DNA of 64,000 nt from Leptospira sanjuanensis (GTDB lineage Bacteria; Spirochaetota; Leptospiria; Leptospirales; Leptospiraceae): positions 365,501 through 429,500 of the forward strand of contig NZ_JAIZBG010000002.1 in NCBI RefSeq assembly GCF_022267325.1, read 5' to 3'. Positions within the stretch are counted from its first letter, which is position 1; each line of letters begins with the position of its first letter. Below are positions 1-9,112 of this stretch, piece after piece. Position numbers and translations under genes: made by a program. A model generated the notes under the pieces. It was given only the letters and a program-made list of their open reading frames with translations, had not been told where the DNA came from and ran no database searches.

Positions 1-309
1 ATTTCAGACTTCGGAACCTTGTCAGAGCGCTTAATAAAATAATTTGTTAGTATAACGTAGTCTTTATAACAAAAAAAAGTATAAAATACGAACCTGATCT
101 CCCGAAAGTTTAATTCGCAATTCATGAATTACATCTTTTAAAATATCTGCGTAAGGCCTTGGTAAATTTGGACCTAATTCTTCAAGTTTATCGATCCAAG
201 CTAATATCTTCGCTTGATTTCGTTCATCTTTTGAATTGATAGAAGTTTCGATCTCGCTTTCTTCGTTCTCTGATTCCGAATAATAGTAGGCTTTCCATTT
301 TCTCGCCAC
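1..309 (-). pseudogene. HigB/Gp49-like toxin, frameshifted and cut by window start (cassette c27)
   Basis: The first 80 or so codons read as a phage-derived Gp49/HigB-type RelE-fold toxin: an N-terminal MARKWKAYYY strand, then the IHELRIKLSG and VRILYFF core. The frame then stops at base 64. Just before that lies a run of eight A (71-78 on the plus strand). Removing one base restores a long frame continuing to base 1 with the expected family sequence (FCYKDYVILTNYFIKR, then KVPKSE). So this is a frameshift in a homopolymer, either a true inactivating mutation, slippage or a sequencing error. The gene and its own attC run off the left edge, and its antitoxin, which normally follows HigB of this type, would be outside the window. 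Confidence 0.75.
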
Positions 310-409
310 AAATCATATTACATCATATATGACGTATTGTCAATTCCAAAAATAAACAAAACTCGCTTAAATATCAAACTACGTTGCAATATTCATTTTT
401 AGCAGATGC

Positions 410-593
<184 letters not shown>

Positions 594-607
594 GCCGTAA
601 TGCTTCG

Positions 608-1021
608 TTATTTCGGCACAAACGGGCTTTCAATAAAACTATCATTTAATTTCGTTATATTAATACCAAGATTACTTGCCATATGCTTAATGAGGCTAAT
701 AATGTTGTCAATTAGTCGACCTTGTAATTGTAATTCATCATGCAATTTTTTTAAGCAATTTAGAATTTCTTTTGAATCGTGAAAAATAATAAATACTTCA
801 TTTAATGCTGCAAAAAATTCTTTATTATCATTTGTAATAGATCCGGAAGATAGGAGGAAAAAACGAAACTTCACAATATTTCGCAAAACATCTAATTTCA
901 ATTTTCGAGTTTCTAATCTTCGAAAATAATAATTTGAAATCAAAACGCCGATTAAACCCGAAATCAAAGAGCTAAATAAAGTAAAAAAAATATAAAATGT
1001 CTTTTCAGAAAAATCTATCAT
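608..1021 (-). CDS. Small membrane-anchored protein, DUF6680-like (cassette c26, gene 2)
   Basis: 137 residues. One strong membrane segment near the N-terminus (about residues 8-31) is followed by a helical cytoplasmic part. The segment around AALNEVFIIFHDSKE resembles DUF6680-type proteins, where an ALN-x-IDVxF stretch is typical; I treat that as tentative. It follows the upstream gene by one base, so the two are surely co-translated or co-transcribed. It ends about 15 bp before attC. Function unknown; a membrane protein paired with a nuclease-like partner is a common layout in defence cassettes, but this is inference. Confidence 0.75.
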   Translation of the reverse strand: MIDFSEKTFYIFFTLFSSLISGLIGVLISNYYFRRLETRKLKLDVLRNIVKFRFFLLSSGSITNDNKEFFAALNEVFIIFHDSKEILNCLKKLHDELQLQGRLIDNIISLIKHMASNLGINITKLNDSFIESPFVPK

Positions 1022-1022
1022 A

Positions 1023-1466
1023 TCACTTAACTTCCTTTATTTTTTCTTTAAGTGGGACTTGAAGCATTATTTTACTTAGCTGGTTAATCGAAATTGAATA
1101 ATATCCATACTTTGGAATTTTTCGGTTTTTAATCAGATCCCAAACTCTAACACCTTTCCCATTATAAATCTCATGAAATTCTCCATTGTCTTCCAATTTA
1201 AGCACAATCAAGTGCTTTGGTTTATGCGCAATTACTATTGATTTCCTTTGAGTTGTCTTAACTTGAACTAATTTATTACCTTTTTGGCAATCATGCGTTT
1301 TAGTCCCACTTTTCAAAGGTGTTAGTCCATATTTATATTCTGCATAAACTTCTCCAATACTCCCTATAAGTATGCCATCTAAAGTAAATTTTTTTCCCGG
1401 ATGATCGATCTGTAAAGATCTGACAATTTTTTTTAGAGCAATGATTTGATTGGGTAAATTATCCAA
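1023..1466 (-). CDS. DUF6998-like, possible PD-(D/E)XK-fold protein (cassette c26, gene 1)
   Basis: 147 residues, soluble. The pattern IGSIGEVYAEYKYGL, then HDCQKGNKLVQVKTT, then LIVLKLEDNGEFHEIYNG matches what I recall of the DUF6998 family. Its Glu, Asp and QVK residues are arranged like a restriction-endonuclease-type core. No experimental function is known to me. It starts about 30 bp inside the cassette and is separated from the membrane protein after it by one base. Nuclease activity is inference from the fold-like pattern only. Confidence 0.72.
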   Translation of the reverse strand: MDNLPNQIIALKKIVRSLQIDHPGKKFTLDGILIGSIGEVYAEYKYGLTPLKSGTKTHDCQKGNKLVQVKTTQRKSIVIAHKPKHLIVLKLEDNGEFHEIYNGKGVRVWDLIKNRKIPKYGYYSISINQLSKIMLQVPLKEKIKEVK

Positions 1467-1491
1467 AAACTGAGTTCCTTATGCATTATGG

Positions 1492-1678
<187 letters not shown>

Positions 1679-1706
1679 GGCGTAATCTCGTTTTCTTACT
1701 TCTAAC

Positions 1707-2546
1707 CTAATCCTTTCTCAAATCATTAGAAGCTTCCATTTTCTTTTCACCTGTATTGATTATTAAAGCAAAAAACTTATCAGATGAAAGCCCCGCTATT
1801 AGTGATAAAAATGCTAAGCTATAAGGATTGAAAAATCCGGGATCAAATGAAGAATTCAAAAACAGTATTGCCTTACCACCAATAATCGCAATATATGCAG
1901 CAAATCCTGTTAAGAAGCCGAGAACCGCATTTGATAAGTTAATACTTTGCTGCTTACGAAAACTATGTATAAAAGTGCCTACGATAGCAGATGATATCAT
2001 TAAAGCAGAAAGCAACGCTTGATATGAGAATGTTTCTATCGGATTTATCGATATTGCTTTAACTTTGATAGTCGCCGATTTCGATTCGAGTAACTTCGAT
2101 TCTACTTGCATTTTAAACTCTTGAAACCCTTGTTCAGAACTCACTCCAGAATGCTGCTTAGAATATTCATCTAAATAATTCAAAGTGTCTTCTAAGCTTT
2201 TAGTAACCTCATAGCTTTTTCTTTCTTCCGCCGTCATAGCCATAATATGCTTAATTGAATAATATGGAGAGCCTGTAATACTTAGGTCTTGAATTGTATT
2301 CAACTGCCTTTTACTTACATTCAGCTCTTGCTTAACTTCATACTCAGAAGTAGTAAATTGAGACTCTCGAATCTGTTCCTCTAACAATTTAATTTTCTTT
2401 TCCAGAGACTTAATTGCATTGGATCGCGATTCAATTTCTGCAAGAGCGGTAATTGCCGAATAAAATGAAAGAATCAGAAACAAACTTGCTACAGAAACGT
2501 TTGCTATTTTTCTAATTATTTCCAAATATCTTAGGTAATTCTTCAT
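1707..2546 (-). CDS. Coiled-coil membrane protein of unknown function (cassette c25)
   Basis: 279 residues. One membrane segment at about 15-35, then a long charged, coiled-coil-prone stretch (about 38-80) and a helical region to about 165. Three or four further membrane helices follow (about 172-265), and the protein ends in a charged tail. I do not recognise a named family. The arrangement (membrane anchor, external or periplasmic coiled coil, C-terminal helix bundle) resembles several membrane effectors found in defence loci, but nothing catalytic is visible. Sole gene in its cassette. Confidence 0.78.
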   Translation of the reverse strand: MKNYLRYLEIIRKIANVSVASLFLILSFYSAITALAEIESRSNAIKSLEKKIKLLEEQIRESQFTTSEYEVKQELNVSKRQLNTIQDLSITGSPYYSIKHIMAMTAEERKSYEVTKSLEDTLNYLDEYSKQHSGVSSEQGFQEFKMQVESKLLESKSATIKVKAISINPIETFSYQALLSALMISSAIVGTFIHSFRKQQSINLSNAVLGFLTGFAAYIAIIGGKAILFLNSSFDPGFFNPYSLAFLSLIAGLSSDKFFALIINTGEKKMEASNDLRKD

Positions 2547-2571
2547 ATCAAGCTCGTTTAGAGATTATGCC

Positions 2572-2753
2572 GCCTAACGAAAGAGTCTCCTCGACGTTGC
2601 GTCCCTGAAGCGCATTTGCGCGAAGGGTTGGCACGAGGTTCGAGCGAGCCTTAGCGAGCGTCCCGCGAACCGAAGTGACAAAGCAATGTGGCTTTAGCCC
2701 GCAGTGAGGGTCGCATGAGCGATCCCGAACGAAGCGAGGAGACGAAGTTAAGC
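2572..2753 (-). repeat. attC of cassette c24
   Basis: 182 bp. Cores GCCTAAC and GTTAAGC; arms GTCTCCTCG/CGAGGAGAC. Inner core matches the start of c24. Confidence 0.93.
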
Positions 2754-2778
2754 GACGTGCCGCATCGTTAAGATAAAA

Positions 2779-3051
2779 TTAATCGAATAAATCCGAATGT
2801 GTTCCAGTTCTTTCAAATATGATTAAATTGCCTTCTAACTTGTAGATCAAAAGCCAATCAGGTTCAATATGACATTCACGTCGATTCTTATAATTCCCAG
2901 TTAACTTATGATCTTTATGCTTTGAACTTAGTGAAATCCCATCAATCAGTAGCGACATGATTTCTTTAAGTTTGCCTAAGTCCTTTTTGCGCTTTTTCTG
3001 TAACTTAATATCTTTATTGAATTGAGTTGTAAAGCTAGGATTAAATTTCAT
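2779..3051 (-). CDS. yafQ: YafQ-family mRNA interferase toxin (cassette c24)
   Basis: 90 residues, full family length. RelE-fold ribosome-dependent RNase of the YafQ type. The residues used for catalysis in YafQ are all present: His in KDHKL, His-Asp-Trp in CHIEPDW, Arg in ERTG and His in THSDLF. It overlaps the antitoxin stop by four bases (antitoxin first, toxin second), the standard dinJ-yafQ order. A second, slightly diverged copy of the whole cassette sits at 19,719-20,248. Confidence 0.93.
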   Translation of the reverse strand: MKFNPSFTTQFNKDIKLQKKRKKDLGKLKEIMSLLIDGISLSSKHKDHKLTGNYKNRRECHIEPDWLLIYKLEGNLIIFERTGTHSDLFD

Positions 3052-3308
3052 ATTCCCAGCTTCGTGAATAATTCCTCTTTAGATTTAAAAGACTTTATTC
3101 CTTTCTTTTTATCAGTGGCTTCAAAAGTCTTTTGCGTTACTTTATTTGGTAGTTTAACTGGAAATGGTAAACCTTTACTAAGTTTAATTTGATGATAAAA
3201 AATATTGATAGCTTCTGAAGCAGAAATACCTAAATGGTCGAGTATGTTTTCTACGTCCTTTTTTAAATTCCCTTCAACTCTCGCCCGAATCATTGCTGTT
3301 TTTGCCAT
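3048..3308 (-). CDS. dinJ: RelB/DinJ-family antitoxin (cassette c24)
   Basis: 86 residues from the start at MAKTAMIRARVE. A longer reading 16 codons upstream exists, but the paralogue at 19,988-20,248 begins at the same Met and the extra residues look like leader. The N-terminal ribbon-helix-helix (about 3-48, with ISASEAINIFYHQIKL) should dimerise and bind its own promoter; the C-terminal tail should neutralise the toxin. Overlaps the toxin gene by four bases, so translation is probably coupled. Confidence 0.92.
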   Translation of the reverse strand: MAKTAMIRARVEGNLKKDVENILDHLGISASEAINIFYHQIKLSKGLPFPVKLPNKVTQKTFEATDKKKGIKSFKSKEELFTKLGI

Positions 3309-3423
3309 GACAATTACCTTTAATTTAATTGTTCCCCAATTGAGATACATTGTCAATCATTACTTTGCCTTAAAAATACTCAAACAAAATGATTTTAATT
3401 ATCTGATAAATCGCGGCATGTTC

Positions 3424-3609
3424 GCTTAACGAAAGAGTCTCCTCGACGTTGCGTCCGCAAGCGCTTATGCGCGACGCGGTTGGCACAAGGTTCGAGTGAG
3501 CCTTAGCGAACGGCGCGCGAACCGATGTGACAAAGCAATGTGCCGGAGGCCGTAGTGAGCGCGAGCGGGGACCGTGAGTCGCGAACGAAGCGAGGAGACG
3601 AAGTTAAGC
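3424..3609 (-). repeat. attC of cassette c23
   Basis: 186 bp. Cores GCTTAAC and GTTAAGC; arms GTCTCCTCG/CGAGGAGAC. Nearly base-for-base the same as the attC of c17 (9478-9663), although the cassettes are unrelated. Confidence 0.93.
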
Positions 3610-3626
3610 GACGTTGTGATTTTTAG

Positions 3627-3977
3627 TTAATCAAAAAGAGTTTTTTCTTTTGATATAATTAAATTAATTTGAATTTCTAGATTGGGAATTTTAGTTATTA
3701 CCAAATCCCAAACAATATCATAATCCACTACAAAGTAACCATGAATTAAGCGATTCCGGGTAGCCGACAGCTTTTTCCATTCCACATCGGAATATTTTTT
3801 CTTGAATGAATCTGATAGTTTATTAGAAGCCTCGCCTATTATCTCAATGCTTCTAACGAAAGCTCTTTTCATTAAATCATCAGAAACGAACTGATCACGA
3901 TTTAATTTTTTCGATTCAATCTGTAAGAAAATAATCTCTTCTTTAATGTGATTTATATAACCTAAATCAGATTTCAA
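3627..3977 (-). CDS. hepT: HepT (DUF86) HEPN ribonuclease toxin (cassette c23)
   Basis: 116 residues. All-helical HEPN protein carrying the family motif R74-x4-H79-x-Y81 (RNRLIHGY), the RNase active site in HepT toxins. It overlaps the 3' end of the nucleotidyltransferase gene by 11 bases. The order MntA then HepT is typical of the MNT/HEPN toxin-antitoxin class, in which the partner AMPylates HepT near the RX4HXY motif (here Y81). Function by family; activity is not tested here. Confidence 0.92.
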   Translation of the reverse strand: MKSDLGYINHIKEEIIFLQIESKKLNRDQFVSDDLMKRAFVRSIEIIGEASNKLSDSFKKKYSDVEWKKLSATRNRLIHGYFVVDYDIVWDLVITKIPNLEIQINLIISKEKTLFD

Positions 3978-4263
3978 TAAGAATTGCCTCAGAAAGTATA
4001 AAATCTCGTAAATCTTTAGTAAGAGACTCTTCAGTTAATAGATCAACGTGAGTATTTAAAAGATCTTCCAATCGGAAGGAAAGATCCATAAAGCTATCAA
4101 AGTTTTTCTTACCAGAATGGAATTGAACAAGAATATCTACGTCACTACCTTCATGATTTTCATTTCTCGCAACGGAACCAAAAAGCAAAAGTTTTTGAAC
4201 TCCTAAATTTAGGAGTTCTTGCTTATGTTCGACTAATATATCTTTAACTTCGCCGGAATTCAT
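3967..4263 (-). CDS. mntA: MntA minimal nucleotidyltransferase antitoxin (cassette c23)
   Basis: 98 residues. The pol-beta superfamily signature GS-x10-DxD is intact (G29-S30 to D41, D43; LFGSVARNENHEGSDVD). In characterised MntA-HepT pairs this enzyme transfers AMP groups to a tyrosine of HepT and so silences it. First gene of the cassette, overlapping hepT by 11 bases. Confidence 0.92.
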   Translation of the reverse strand: MNSGEVKDILVEHKQELLNLGVQKLLLFGSVARNENHEGSDVDILVQFHSGKKNFDSFMDLSFRLEDLLNTHVDLLTEESLTKDLRDFILSEAILIEI

Positions 4264-4378
4264 ACTTACTAATGATTTGTTCAGTAATTTTCTTTTCTCG
4301 CTTAATAAATGTCAAGATTATTTAGATCCGGCAATTTCTAATCTACTTTCATTCTAAAGTGATTTTTCTCACAATGTC

Positions 4379-4561
4379 GCTTAACGACCAAGGTTTCTCG
4401 ACGTTTGCGTTCCCAGAGCGCTTACGCGCGGAGGGATTTTAACTCAACTTGAGTGAGCCTTAGCGAACGTCCTGCAAGTTGAGTTAAAAAGCAAATGTGC
4501 CGAAGGCCGTAGTGAGGATCGCATGAGCGATTCCGAACGAAGCGAGAAATCGCAGTTAGGC
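4379..4561 (-). repeat. attC of cassette c22
   Basis: 183 bp. Cores GCTTAAC and GTTAGGC; arms GGTTTCTCG/CGAGAAATC. The central arm is the long AACTCAACTTG/CAAGTTGAGTT variant. Confidence 0.93.
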
Positions 4562-4575
4562 GTAGTCGGGTATTT

Positions 4576-5244
4576 CTAAGAAGACGTTTTTAATCTCGAT
4601 GACTCATTCATAATTTCTGTCATTGGTTTTCCAAGCGAGTTTAAAATATCATCATATAAGAATACTAAATTCATTACAGAGGACTTTTCAATGGATCGAT
4701 AGATTGAATTGTATTCTATGAAATTGTGGTCTCTGTGGCCCCCGAAAGCATTTCGGACGTTTTGAAGATCGATAAAATAGCACTTTTTAAAATTTATGAT
4801 CTTATTTCTTTCCTGCTTTAAATCATTTAAAATTCTTTTTTCTAACCCCAGTTTAATTAACTCTTTCGATAATTTTCCACCTAATAAACTTTCTAAATCA
4901 CTAATAGATTCATAAATTAGGTTAATTATATTCTTTATATATAAACGTTGCTTATCAAATTCAGTCTCATAAGTTAATAATTCAATCGCATGTTTTGATT
5001 CTAAAGAAATGTATAACATATATCCAATTGCGTTCCAAATTATTATAATATCATCCCATTTATTTATTTCTGCTGCTATTATAACATCATGAGTGATTTT
5101 TATCATCTTATCTATATTTTCATATGTATTTCTAAATGTTGACCGTAGATCCGATTTGTTTTTTCCTAGAAGAATCTCGAAAGATGCTTTAGCATCCTCT
5201 TCGAGTTTTAGATTATCCCAGGAAAAATTTTTCGTTTTTTTCAT
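4576..5244 (-). CDS. Unknown helical protein, possible HEPN-like (cassette c22)
   Basis: 222 residues, predicted almost entirely helical, no membrane segment or signal. No family recognised. A short motif R164-x5-H170 (VRNAFGGHRDHN) near the end of a long helix resembles the RX4-6H active-site motif of HEPN ribonucleases; several uncharacterised HEPN families carry a similar R-N-x3-x-H-x-D string. If real, it would be a solitary HEPN effector. The evidence is the motif plus helical content only. It fills the cassette, beginning a few bases after the recombination core. Confidence 0.7.
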   Translation of the reverse strand: MKKTKNFSWDNLKLEEDAKASFEILLGKNKSDLRSTFRNTYENIDKMIKITHDVIIAAEINKWDDIIIIWNAIGYMLYISLESKHAIELLTYETEFDKQRLYIKNIINLIYESISDLESLLGGKLSKELIKLGLEKRILNDLKQERNKIINFKKCYFIDLQNVRNAFGGHRDHNFIEYNSIYRSIEKSSVMNLVFLYDDILNSLGKPMTEIMNESSRLKTSS

Positions 5245-5260
5245 AGTTTTACCCGATTAC

Positions 5261-5442
5261 GCCTAACGAAAGAGGCTTCTCGACGTTTGCGTTCCCGGAG
5301 CGCTTGCGCGCGAAGGGATTGGAACGAGACTTGAGTGAGCATTAGCGAACGGCTTGCAAGTCGAGTTACAAAGCAAATGTGCCGAAGGCCAAGCGAGGGT
5401 TGCGAAGCAATCCCGAAGCGCCGCGAGAAGCCGAAGTTAGAC
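5261..5442 (-). repeat. attC of cassette c21
   Basis: 182 bp. Cores GCCTAAC and GTTAGAC; arms GGCTTCTCG/CGAGAAGCC, a mixed class that keeps pairing by compensation. Confidence 0.93.
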
Positions 5443-5460
5443 GCCGTGGCTAAACTTCGA

Positions 5461-6234
5461 TTACGAATTTAATATGTGCTCGAGATACTGAATCCCTTTA
5501 TAAACAAATGTGGATCCCGTTACAATCGCATTGAAATCCTTCAATTTATTTAGCACCATCTGAAGATAGTTCGTATGCTTTGTATTGATCTTTTCAATAT
5601 CTTCTAAGTAAACTTCAATTAACCCCGCTAATTCCTCTTTTGCCGAAAAACTTGATGAATTTATCTCTTTTAAAATAATAGAAAATAATTTGGAGATCTC
5701 CGAATTATCGATAGTTTGCGCTATATTTTGAGAATTTTGAGCGATTTGAAGATTTCCAGCTAAGTAACCTATTGATACTGATGAAGAAGAAGTTGTTGAT
5801 GAATCGGCAGAACTTAATTGATCAATCAAATGGCTTTCCAAAAGCTGGAGAAATGGCATAATGACGGCCTCATTGAACGGTCGGATATGCTTGCTTACGT
5901 CTTTTGAACCGCCACACGCGTTTCCATAGTGGTCAGCAAGATTCCAGTATTGCATATCTTGATCTTTAAGGAAGAATTCAATTAATGACCAAGTAAATCC
6001 AATTCTGCCTTTTGTATTTCCAGGAATTTGGTACCGGGACCAATCTCTTCCAGCAAAAAGCTCCTCTTCCGAATATTCTCGATCTCTACTCTCTATCACA
6101 TAATTTAATAGGATAGAGTTCTCTAAAATAAAATTGTAAATTTCTTCTAATGAATTTTTTGCGTCATCCAATCCTGAATTAAGTAAGGCTGTGGACAATA
6201 TCTCTAACCTTCGCTTAATTTGATTAATATTCAT
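5461..6234 (-). CDS. Unknown soluble protein (cassette c21)
   Basis: 257 residues, no signal or membrane segment. An N-terminal helical third (about 1-55) precedes a Trp/Gly-rich middle (FAGRDWSRYQIPGNTKGRIG, then WNLADHYGNACGG). A Ser/Thr-rich linker at about 143-152 leads to a helical C-terminal half. I do not recognise the family. The linker suggests two domains. The cassette holds only this gene. Confidence 0.72.
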   Translation of the reverse strand: MNINQIKRRLEILSTALLNSGLDDAKNSLEEIYNFILENSILLNYVIESRDREYSEEELFAGRDWSRYQIPGNTKGRIGFTWSLIEFFLKDQDMQYWNLADHYGNACGGSKDVSKHIRPFNEAVIMPFLQLLESHLIDQLSSADSSTTSSSSVSIGYLAGNLQIAQNSQNIAQTIDNSEISKLFSIILKEINSSSFSAKEELAGLIEVYLEDIEKINTKHTNYLQMVLNKLKDFNAIVTGSTFVYKGIQYLEHILNS

Positions 6235-6268
6235 AGATTATCCTTTTTATTTCAATTTTAGCCATGGC

Positions 6269-6449
6269 GTCTAACGAAAGAGTCTCCTCGACGTTGCGTG
6301 TCCAAGCGCTTTAAGCGCGCCGGACTTGGCACGAGGTTCGAGGCGCCTTAGCGCCGTCTCGCGAACCGAAGTGGCAAAGCAATGTGGCTTTAGCCCGGAG
6401 TGAGGGTCGCATGAGCGATCCCGAACGAAGCGAGGAGACGAAGTTATGC
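6269..6449 (-). repeat. attC of cassette c20
   Basis: 181 bp. Cores GTCTAAC and GTTATGC; arms GTCTCCTCG/CGAGGAGAC. Inner core matches the start of c20. Confidence 0.93.
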
Positions 6450-6476
6450 GATGATGCCTAATATTAATTAAAGCAA

Positions 6477-7205
6477 CTATTTGAATGTTCCAGTCTTAAT
6501 AAATTGCAACGTTGCTTTCTGGACTTCCACGCCATCCATAATAAAAGTGTGGGTTCGATCAACGAGTAGAAATTCTTTCATAGAATTCAATTTACTATTT
6601 TCAATCGAAACTTTACCATCATCGTCGCCAGGAATAATCATTGAAGAAATTGGATCATTGCTCGAATCTCCCATAATAATTCCAAGTTCAAAATTCGGTG
6701 TTCCTATGTTATTAACAAAACTCGAGTTATCTGTTTTTAGTTGCATCAATATCGGACCAAGCAAGGTATTAACAAAATTATAGCCCGATAGAAAATCAGC
6801 GATCTCGCTTCCCTTATTTGGTGGAGCCAACATTACAACTCGACCAAGCCTTTTGATTTTATTCTCTTTAAGAAAGTGCCTCAGAACGATTCCGCCTGCG
6901 GAATGAGTAACGAAATGAATTTTATTAAACTTAGAAATACAATTATTTTGAACTATAGGGGATAAATAAGATTTAGATACTTCTTGTATAGTATTACTCC
7001 TCGAAGGATAATCCACGTAAAAAACCAAAAGATTATTATCAGTCAAATAATCCCCCATATTTTTAAGCTGTTTTGAAGATCTTAAAAACCCATGAATAAG
7101 TATAACGCAATCAAATGATTTTCCATTCTTTGCTTTCTCAAACTTTTGAGCAAACAGAGGAATTGATAAACTAAGAAAGAGGATAATCAAATAATTTCTT
7201 GTCAT
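6477..7205 (-). CDS. Exported alpha/beta-hydrolase, lipase-like (cassette c20)
   Basis: 242 residues from MTRNYLIILF. A start 13 codons earlier is possible, but that ATG lies inside the recombination core GTTATGC, so the inner start is preferred. Signal peptide about 1-19 (cleavage after LFA). HG oxyanion motif at LIHGF (about 36-40), nucleophile S102 in THSAGG (GxSxG-like), and a late His in DRTHTF. Reads as a small secreted lipase or esterase of the PGAP1-like/triacylglycerol lipase type. Substrate unknown. Its presence as cassette cargo is unusual next to so many toxins. Confidence 0.82.
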   Translation of the reverse strand: MTRNYLIILFLSLSIPLFAQKFEKAKNGKSFDCVILIHGFLRSSKQLKNMGDYLTDNNLLVFYVDYPSRSNTIQEVSKSYLSPIVQNNCISKFNKIHFVTHSAGGIVLRHFLKENKIKRLGRVVMLAPPNKGSEIADFLSGYNFVNTLLGPILMQLKTDNSSFVNNIGTPNFELGIIMGDSSNDPISSMIIPGDDDGKVSIENSKLNSMKEFLLVDRTHTFIMDGVEVQKATLQFIKTGTFK

Positions 7206-7240
7206 GGTATTTTTATAATAAGTGCTTTTTAGGCATTGTC

Positions 7241-7422
<182 letters not shown>

Positions 7423-7437
7423 GACGTCGCGTAGCAA

Positions 7438-8553
7438 TTAGAATAATGAATCCAATATCGCGTTTGCTTCGACTGGAAATAGAATTTTTGGACTTTTTTT
7501 ATCCAAATGTTTTAAAACTGCGTTTATCCGTTTTGCTAACGCTCGATCATTGGTAATGAAGAAATCACAGAAAAGAGAATTATTAAAATGGGGCATGTCA
7601 AATAACTCTAGAAAAAAACCCTTTTTCTTAACTTCACGCTTTCTTTTTTCTGAATCAGGATAGTAGCCCGCCATTTCAATAATACTTACCATAACTGTTT
7701 CTGTCTGAAATTGAAATTGCTTATTCATTGATAATGTTTCAGTGAAATATTCAATCAATTCGGAGTGCGAAGATAAGGAAACAGGGGGTGATTTGGGAAA
7801 AATGCCTAAACTCATTTTAAGTGAATTGTCTATCAGCTCACGACATTTGTTAATGTTATTTCTGTATTCCTTACTTTTCTTAACATATTCTGGTTTTACT
7901 AATTCAAATAGATCCTCTATTTCCGAATTATTTCTAAGATGATTCCTTGTCATCGTTTTAAGCTGTACTCTTAATTCTTTAAAATCAGATGATGCTTGCT
8001 GTAATAATCTAATCGAACCAGAACACAGTAATGATAATATTTTACTTCCAGAGTTTTTAAGCTCGACGATTTCCTTAGGAGTAATCTTTTTACTATATTT
8101 TTCTGGATGCTGTAAAATCTGGTTAAGTTCTTTTGAAATATCTTCATACGATTTATTATTCATCACTAAAGGGCCAAAGCCTATCCTATGAAAAATCTCT
8201 CGATTTCTTTCATAAATTCGTAATGCTTCTTGAAATTCAGGGGCCAATTCAAACTCATTTAATTGAAGCTTTTCGTAAACGTTATATGCATCATTAAATA
8301 CAACAGTGCAATTTTTGCCGTAAGAATAGAGCATCATTCCTTGACTTAGTTTATTGATAATTGAAAGCTCTTTTTTAATTGATTCAGCTTTAGCTCTATT
8401 TTTTGTTTCTTGAATATGTGAAACTGAAAAAGGAACAATTATTTTTCTACTTTTAACAAGAGTGCATAGTTTATCGTAAAGAGACGTGCATAGTTTATCT
8501 TTTTTTGAAATAAATTCTCCGTAAATATTTTGGTCTAAGTAAACTATTTTCAT
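7438..8553 (-). CDS. PIN-like domain protein (cassette c19)
   Basis: 371 residues. It opens with MKIVYLDQNIYGEF, a PIN-type first strand with an early acidic residue (D7). A VPFSVSHIQE strand-helix with another acidic residue follows, and near the C-terminus FCDFFITNDRALAKR, the DxxxxTxD segment of PIN-fold nucleases. About 250 helical residues are inserted between these halves, so this is an expanded PIN-like protein and not a compact VapC. No antitoxin gene accompanies it. A metal-dependent RNase role is inferred from the fold pattern. Confidence 0.75.
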   Translation of the reverse strand: MKIVYLDQNIYGEFISKKDKLCTSLYDKLCTLVKSRKIIVPFSVSHIQETKNRAKAESIKKELSIINKLSQGMMLYSYGKNCTVVFNDAYNVYEKLQLNEFELAPEFQEALRIYERNREIFHRIGFGPLVMNNKSYEDISKELNQILQHPEKYSKKITPKEIVELKNSGSKILSLLCSGSIRLLQQASSDFKELRVQLKTMTRNHLRNNSEIEDLFELVKPEYVKKSKEYRNNINKCRELIDNSLKMSLGIFPKSPPVSLSSHSELIEYFTETLSMNKQFQFQTETVMVSIIEMAGYYPDSEKRKREVKKKGFFLELFDMPHFNNSLFCDFFITNDRALAKRINAVLKHLDKKSPKILFPVEANAILDSLF

Positions 8554-8570
8554 AATAAATCCTAGCGATG

Positions 8571-8761
<191 letters not shown>

Positions 8762-8770
8762 GAAGTGCCC

Positions 8771-9112
8771 TTAATTTAAGCCTGTAACTAACTTGAGGCC
8801 TGCTTCAACTTCGTTAATCTTACTTGATTTAAGCTTTCCCGCCCGTTCAATGAATCTCTCTTTATCTAAAGTCACAATTTGAGACACGTTCACTACTGAA
8901 TCTTTTGATAAGCTGGATTCTTTCTTACTAATCAGAACATTGCCAGGAGCATCAGATAAATTTAAGTTCGATGTAATCGCAATCGATATTACTGTATTAA
9001 TATTACTTTGATTAAAAGAATCATCTTGAATAATCAAAACAGGTCGCTTAAATCCAGGTTCACTTCCGAATGGAATTCCTAAGTCTACCCACCAGATATC
9101 ACCACGAATCAT
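8771..9112 (-). CDS. mazF: MazF endoribonuclease toxin (cassette c18)
   Basis: 113 residues. PemK/MazF fold: GDIWWVDLG first strand, GFKRPVLIIQ with the catalytic-site Arg (R23), and IAITSN with the conserved Thr (T47). Sequence-independent or short-motif mRNA cleavage is the family role. It overlaps the antitoxin gene by 14 bases. MazEF (ChpIK-type) modules of this kind are known from pathogenic Leptospira chromosomes. Confidence 0.95.
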   Translation of the reverse strand: MIRGDIWWVDLGIPFGSEPGFKRPVLIIQDDSFNQSNINTVISIAITSNLNLSDAPGNVLISKKESSLSKDSVVNVSQIVTLDKERFIERAGKLKSSKINEVEAGLKLVTGLN

